Below are positions 32,173 to 35,303 of a DNA stretch of 35,303 bases, piece after piece. The notes below the pieces were generated by a model. It saw only the letters and a program-made list of their open reading frames with translations, searched no databases and was not told the origin of the DNA. The DNA lies in the NCBI GenBank assembly GCA_964646435.1, contig CAZYEJ010000018.1:1-35303 (forward strand), in the 5' to 3' direction. The stretch's first letter is position 1; every line of letters starts with the position of its first letter. Position numbers and translations under genes: made by a program. This DNA comes from UBA3076 sp964646435 (GTDB lineage Bacteria; Desulfobacterota; Dissulfuribacteria; Dissulfuribacterales; UBA3076).

Positions 32173-32195
32173 GCGTTCACAGGGCACCGCATCTG
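32169..32195. repeat. Dispersed repeat copy C (half of unit II)
   Basis: GTAAGCGTTCACAGGGCACC is the reverse complement of the right inverted arm of unit II (1806-1832) with a few changes. It contains the stop codon (TAA, 32170-32172) of the preceding gene. Confidence 0.75.
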
Positions 32196-32210
32196 TCCAG
32201 AAAAGATCCA

Positions 32211-33761
32211 TTATTTCAGGGCGATAAGTACCCGCAAAACTCCAAGAATAAACAGAATAACAGCAACTTCCTGGTGATGGAAAAAGCTCAAGTTCTGCAC
32301 GAAAAAAGCCGCTGTGATCAGAAGTACGCCCATGCCTATGGGTTTCAGGTAGGCACGTACATATTCTCCCAGGATTTCCATGGTCTCCCCGGACAGCTTT
32401 ATGTGCAGGTTGTCCTCACTCAAATGTGTGATAATTATCTTCAGCCGCCGCACGGTCAGGGGCAAGGACATGAGCTCGCTTTTGAATGTGGGGAATAACC
32501 TGTTTTCCGCACCCAGTGCCCTGTTAATATTTTTTATCAGAACAGGCAGGATGTCTTTAATGCCGTTAAAGTTTTCAATAAAGCTGGTCCCCAGTCCCTC
32601 CACGAGGGAGCTGGCCCGCATGACATAGACCAGTTCCTGTGGAACTTTGAAGGGAAGTTCCCTCATGGAGTCCAGTACATCAAAGGCCAGGTTCTGCATG
32701 CTCGTGGCGTTCAAGTTTTCATTTCCAAAGATATCAAACATGCGCTCCGCCAGTTCCTGCATTTGGTCTTCCCGTGCCGTAGCTGCGATTACACCTAACC
32801 GTTTGCATGAGACGATAAAGAGCTCAAAGTCTTGCTCATTGGCGGCCTTGATCATCTCAATCATGGCCACCCGGGTGGAGTTGGACAAACGCTTGACCAT
32901 TCCGAAGTCAAGGACAATCAGCGTACCGTCTTCCCCAACTAAAAAATTGCCAGGATGAGGATCGGCGTGAAAAAGGCCGCATACCAGCATCTGTTCCATA
33001 TAGAATGAGATCATCCTGTCCATAAGGGTGGTAAATGGGATATTTGAGCGGGCCAGGCCCTCTTTATCATCAATACGCATCCCTGTCTCAAAACTCATAA
33101 CCAGGGCGTCACAGGTACAATGGCGTGGATATACATCGGGAAATCGGATGCCGCTCAGTTGATAGATCTCCCTGAATTTACGAAGATTGTCCAATTCAAT
33201 GGACAGGTCCACTTCTTTGACGATCATGTCGGCGAATTCATTGAGCACTGCTTCTAAAGAGTTCTTTGTAAGCCGACTGAAGAAAGGATGGAAAATCCTG
33301 AGGAAAATACCAATAATTCTTATATCATCAAGGACGTCCTTTTCAATGTTCAGGCGGCGTATTTTCACAGCCACCTTTGTGCCGTCATCCAGTACGGCCT
33401 TGTGCACCTGGCCTATGGAGGCACTGGCAATAGGACTGTGTACAAAATGACGAAAGGGCCGGACTGAGCCAAAGGCCCGGTTGTACATGACCTCAAAATC
33501 GGCCCGGTCCATGGGCTCGACCTCGTCATGGATAGTCTTAAGCTCCCGCAGATATTCCTCGGTAAAAAAATCGGCCCTGGTGGCCAGGACCTGGGCCAGC
33601 TTGATAAAGCTTACGCCCAGGTCAAGGATGGTTCGCTTGAACGCGGCTGGATCCAGGGGACGTATATAAAGAAAGTGCTCTTTCTTGCGGACAATAACAA
33701 ATACGGTGAGCAAAAAACGAAATGTCTTCCACACCCGTCCTGGATTATAATTTTTGAGCAT
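32211..33761 (-). CDS. UbiB/AarF/ABC1-family atypical kinase
   Basis: This 516-residue protein has the UbiB hallmarks: the segment at 53-64 (IKLAQVLATRAD, KLAQ where most members have KxGQ), the Ala-rich loop SASIGQVH (113-120), the nucleotide-binding lysine near 133, the catalytic HADPHPGN (about 263-270) and a DFG (about 284), followed by two C-terminal membrane segments (about 470-516). UbiB proteins act in quinone synthesis or lipid handling at the membrane, as ATPases. The change G to A in KxGQ may alter the pseudokinase-like regulation. The start codon overlaps the phasin-like stop by one base (TGATG), so it is translated with it. Confidence 0.92.
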   Translation of the reverse strand: MLKNYNPGRVWKTFRFLLTVFVIVRKKEHFLYIRPLDPAAFKRTILDLGVSFIKLAQVLATRADFFTEEYLRELKTIHDEVEPMDRADFEVMYNRAFGSVRPFRHFVHSPIASASIGQVHKAVLDDGTKVAVKIRRLNIEKDVLDDIRIIGIFLRIFHPFFSRLTKNSLEAVLNEFADMIVKEVDLSIELDNLRKFREIYQLSGIRFPDVYPRHCTCDALVMSFETGMRIDDKEGLARSNIPFTTLMDRMISFYMEQMLVCGLFHADPHPGNFLVGEDGTLIVLDFGMVKRLSNSTRVAMIEMIKAANEQDFELFIVSCKRLGVIAATAREDQMQELAERMFDIFGNENLNATSMQNLAFDVLDSMRELPFKVPQELVYVMRASSLVEGLGTSFIENFNGIKDILPVLIKNINRALGAENRLFPTFKSELMSLPLTVRRLKIIITHLSEDNLHIKLSGETMEILGEYVRAYLKPIGMGVLLITAAFFVQNLSFFHHQEVAVILFILGVLRVLIALK

Positions 33762-34033
33762 CAGGCCTTTTTTATTATTGTTTTCAGTTCTTCAAGATCC
33801 TCCTTGGTGGCTAGGCCCATCTCATGGATGGTCTCTTTGAGTTTTTCCTGGATACGCGAGTCAAATGCATCCTGTTCCTTCTTGGCCCGGTCTTTAGCGT
33901 CTTGAATAAACTTCTTGGCATCTTCCTTATTGATTTCCCCGCGTTTCTCCAATTCTTTCATCCGTTCTTTGAGCTTATCCTTTGCTAAAAAAGCAGCTCC
34001 GAGGCCAAGATACAGTACATCCTTTGCTTCCAT
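33761..34033 (-). CDS. Phasin-like small helical protein
   Basis: This 90-residue protein has a short hydrophobic N-terminal segment (VLYLGLGAAFL) and a long charged helix (KDKLKERMKELEKRGEINKE and onward), the pattern of the phasin-like proteins often found beside UbiB genes. The stop codon overlaps the UbiB start by one base. The phasin name refers to granule-coating proteins, but no polyhydroxyalkanoate gene is near, so it is more likely a membrane-surface helper for UbiB. DUF364 lies just upstream. Confidence 0.75.
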   Translation of the reverse strand: MEAKDVLYLGLGAAFLAKDKLKERMKELEKRGEINKEDAKKFIQDAKDRAKKEQDAFDSRIQEKLKETIHEMGLATKEDLEELKTIIKKA

Positions 34034-34049
34034 TGTCTTTCCTCCTTTT

Positions 34050-34763
34050 TTATTTTTTCATAATCAAGTGCTTTATACCCTTTATCTGTTTAAATGTAGC
34101 CCCTTCGTTTATATACTGAATAGCCTTTTGCGGATCAACTACTTTTGAACCGGCAATCATATCAACCCCATAGTCAAAAAGTACAGGTGACAAAGGCGAT
34201 GTCGCCCCCACCATCACAACAAAACTCTTCCTGCACAAACTTAATAATTCATCTACTGTATGATTGATCAATGACGTACCAGTAATAGCCACAACGTCAG
34301 CCATAGGCAGTACATTTTCAGCCTCTTCTTCCGACAGATCCCCTTCCTGGGGTCTTTTTTCTATTACCCAGAGTCTATTGGCCAATTTCCGCATCCTGGG
34401 AATAAACGGGAAATGGCCCACGACGCATACGTTTTTGCCCTCTCCTTTTTCTGCCAATATTTCAAAGGCATTCAGTTCAACACAACGGTCTTCATCGATC
34501 TCTATCAATGAATTCAAGGCCGCCATTCCGATCGATGCCTCCAAAAGATTATCTGATCGAGCATATTCTACCACTTCTAATGCGGTTTTTTGAGCCAATT
34601 TGCCTACATCTCTGACCGGCAGGTGGGGAATGCAATCATCCTGAAAAGTAGAGGACAATCCACAACCTCTGCTGACTACTGCTGTCCAGTGTATACAGGT
34701 ATGGATTTCATGAATTTTATAATCTTCTGTCACAGTGGAGATAATATCATTGAGTATTTCCAT
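34050..34763 (-). CDS. DUF364 domain protein (putative metal-chelating Rossmann-like)
   Basis: This 237-residue protein has the DUF364 architecture: an N-terminal DUF4213-like part (1-100), then a Rossmann-like domain with VCVVGHFPFIPRM and ADVVAITGTSLINHT. DUF364 proteins have been proposed as heavy-metal chelatases on structural grounds. The substrate is not known. It starts after AAGGAAGA and ends 16 bases before the phasin-like gene, so it is probably the first gene of DUF364, phasin-like, UbiB. Confidence 0.85.
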   Translation of the reverse strand: MEILNDIISTVTEDYKIHEIHTCIHWTAVVSRGCGLSSTFQDDCIPHLPVRDVGKLAQKTALEVVEYARSDNLLEASIGMAALNSLIEIDEDRCVELNAFEILAEKGEGKNVCVVGHFPFIPRMRKLANRLWVIEKRPQEGDLSEEEAENVLPMADVVAITGTSLINHTVDELLSLCRKSFVVMVGATSPLSPVLFDYGVDMIAGSKVVDPQKAIQYINEGATFKQIKGIKHLIMKK

Positions 34764-34832
34764 GTAATCTTCCTTGGGATTCTTACTAAAGTTTTGCAGT
34801 TGTTATTGTTAACTGCTCCATGATTATATTTT

Positions 34833-35097
34833 CTAACATATCAATAAGTTGCAAGAAGCTATCTGGTTAAAACGCTCCTGATTCAGAAAGCGATAATAAG
34901 TATCCTTGCGAGCATCACACATCTTGCGGAAAGAATCATCTGCAACTATCCATTGATCTGTCAATTTGCGATTCCAAACAAATATTTCTTTGTACGATTT
35001 CCTTTTGCAGAGAAAGTGATAATGGTTTAAAGTGTTTCCTAGTAATTCCTTTATTTAGTATTTCTAGTATCTTAGCTAGATCAAGTATAATTTCTCA
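34833..35097 (-). pseudogene. Truncated, frameshifted transposase N-terminal remnant
   Basis: On the minus strand one frame (from about 35097) reads LDLAKILEILNKGITRKHFK and PLSLSLQKEIVQRNICLES, then a shifted frame (about 34,960 to 34833) reads DSFRKMCDARKDTYYRFLNQERFN. The last motif (KDTYYRFL...RFN) is characteristic of the N-terminal part of several transposase families. The DDE catalytic part is missing and a frame shift divides the two halves. The insertion sequence is therefore a relic. Confidence 0.6.
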
Positions 35098-35303
35098 ATA
35101 AGTCCAGGTAACAGTCACTGGATAGTCGCAAAATATAATTTGCCCAGATTCGTGTTTTTTCCAATTTCAAATTTTACTGCATAAGGTCAGTGTAATGTAC
35201 CTAACAAGGCAACTTCAGAAAGATGATAGCATAAAATATTTCATCAGACATTCCTATCAGGGCGAGTCAGATACGTGGCTTAGCAAAAGCCTGTTTAACT
35301 TGG
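35098..35303. other. Right-end AT-rich stretch
   Basis: No coding frame, repeat or RNA that I can support. It could hold the outer end of the decayed insertion sequence, but no inverted repeat is obvious. Confidence 0.35.

Overview
This window looks like chromosomal DNA from an anaerobic, sulfate-reducer-like bacterium, most likely Desulfobacterota (the former Deltaproteobacteria). I infer this from the gene set: a long HrpA helicase, a TIGR04211-type SH3 protein, an AmrS radical SAM enzyme, a DUF39 homocysteine-biosynthesis protein with a CBS-ACT partner, LarE and LarB, FeoAB, a thioredoxin-reductase-like enzyme with an unusual nucleotide site, and a pyruvate:ferredoxin oxidoreductase remnant. 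Short dispersed intergenic repeats of the kind common in that group are also abundant. No rRNA, tRNA or CRISPR array was found.

Layout. (1) 1-1,580 is mobile-gene territory. It opens with the 3' end of a group II intron (+ strand), followed by a minus-strand zeta-toxin/antitoxin pair, a well-formed integron attC site at 1013-1070 and an SGNH/GDSL hydrolase lacking its catalytic-serine block. The intron/exon junction at 164/165 falls where group IIC-attC introns insert, so this appears to be part of an integron cassette array. (2) 1,670-3,510 holds a dispersed repeat, radC and a decayed stretch with an unmistakable fragment of a pyruvate:ferredoxin oxidoreductase gene. (3) 3,512-6,653 has feoAB facing away from amrS. 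(4) 6,697-14,536 is a minus-strand run: TIGR04211 protein, yacG, thioredoxin-reductase-like enzyme, a tandem-repeat secreted protein, a metallo-beta-lactamase-fold hydrolase and hrpA. (5) 14,952-15,690 is adk with a clear terminator. (6) 15,730-20,925 is clpS-clpA-glgP (minus strand), followed by tlyA. (7) 22,057-24,956 is mrp-methyltransferase-signalling protein (plus strand). (8) 25,170-28,600 has a broken flgM-like ORF and a compact set read as CBS-ACT, DUF39, LarE and HU, flanked by a 37-residue arginine-rich protein gene and larB. (9) 29,872-34,763 has a conserved unknown, a kinase-fold/P-loop fusion, and a DUF364, phasin-like and UbiB/AarF set. (10) The end holds a frameshifted transposase remnant.

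How the genes may work together. The most coherent unit of possible novelty is CBS-ACT/DUF39/LarE. DUF39 proteins make homocysteine from aspartate semialdehyde and a sulfur source. Here the usual CBS module is a separate ACT-tailed protein, and the sulfur-inserting PP-loop enzyme LarE overlaps the DUF39 stop codon. LarB is about 2.2 kb away and no LarC is visible, so LarE could either serve nickel-pincer cofactor synthesis with a distant LarC or have been recruited to sulfur supply for homocysteine. Several proteins depart from family norms at key residues: Mrp lacks the CPxC cluster-bridging cysteines, the thioredoxin reductase lacks the arginine-rich NADPH motif, and a GGDEF-REC-HisKA protein has no kinase ATPase domain. 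Repeats have entered coding sequences or sit on stop codons in hrpA, tlyA and the genes ending at 32,172 and 29,872.
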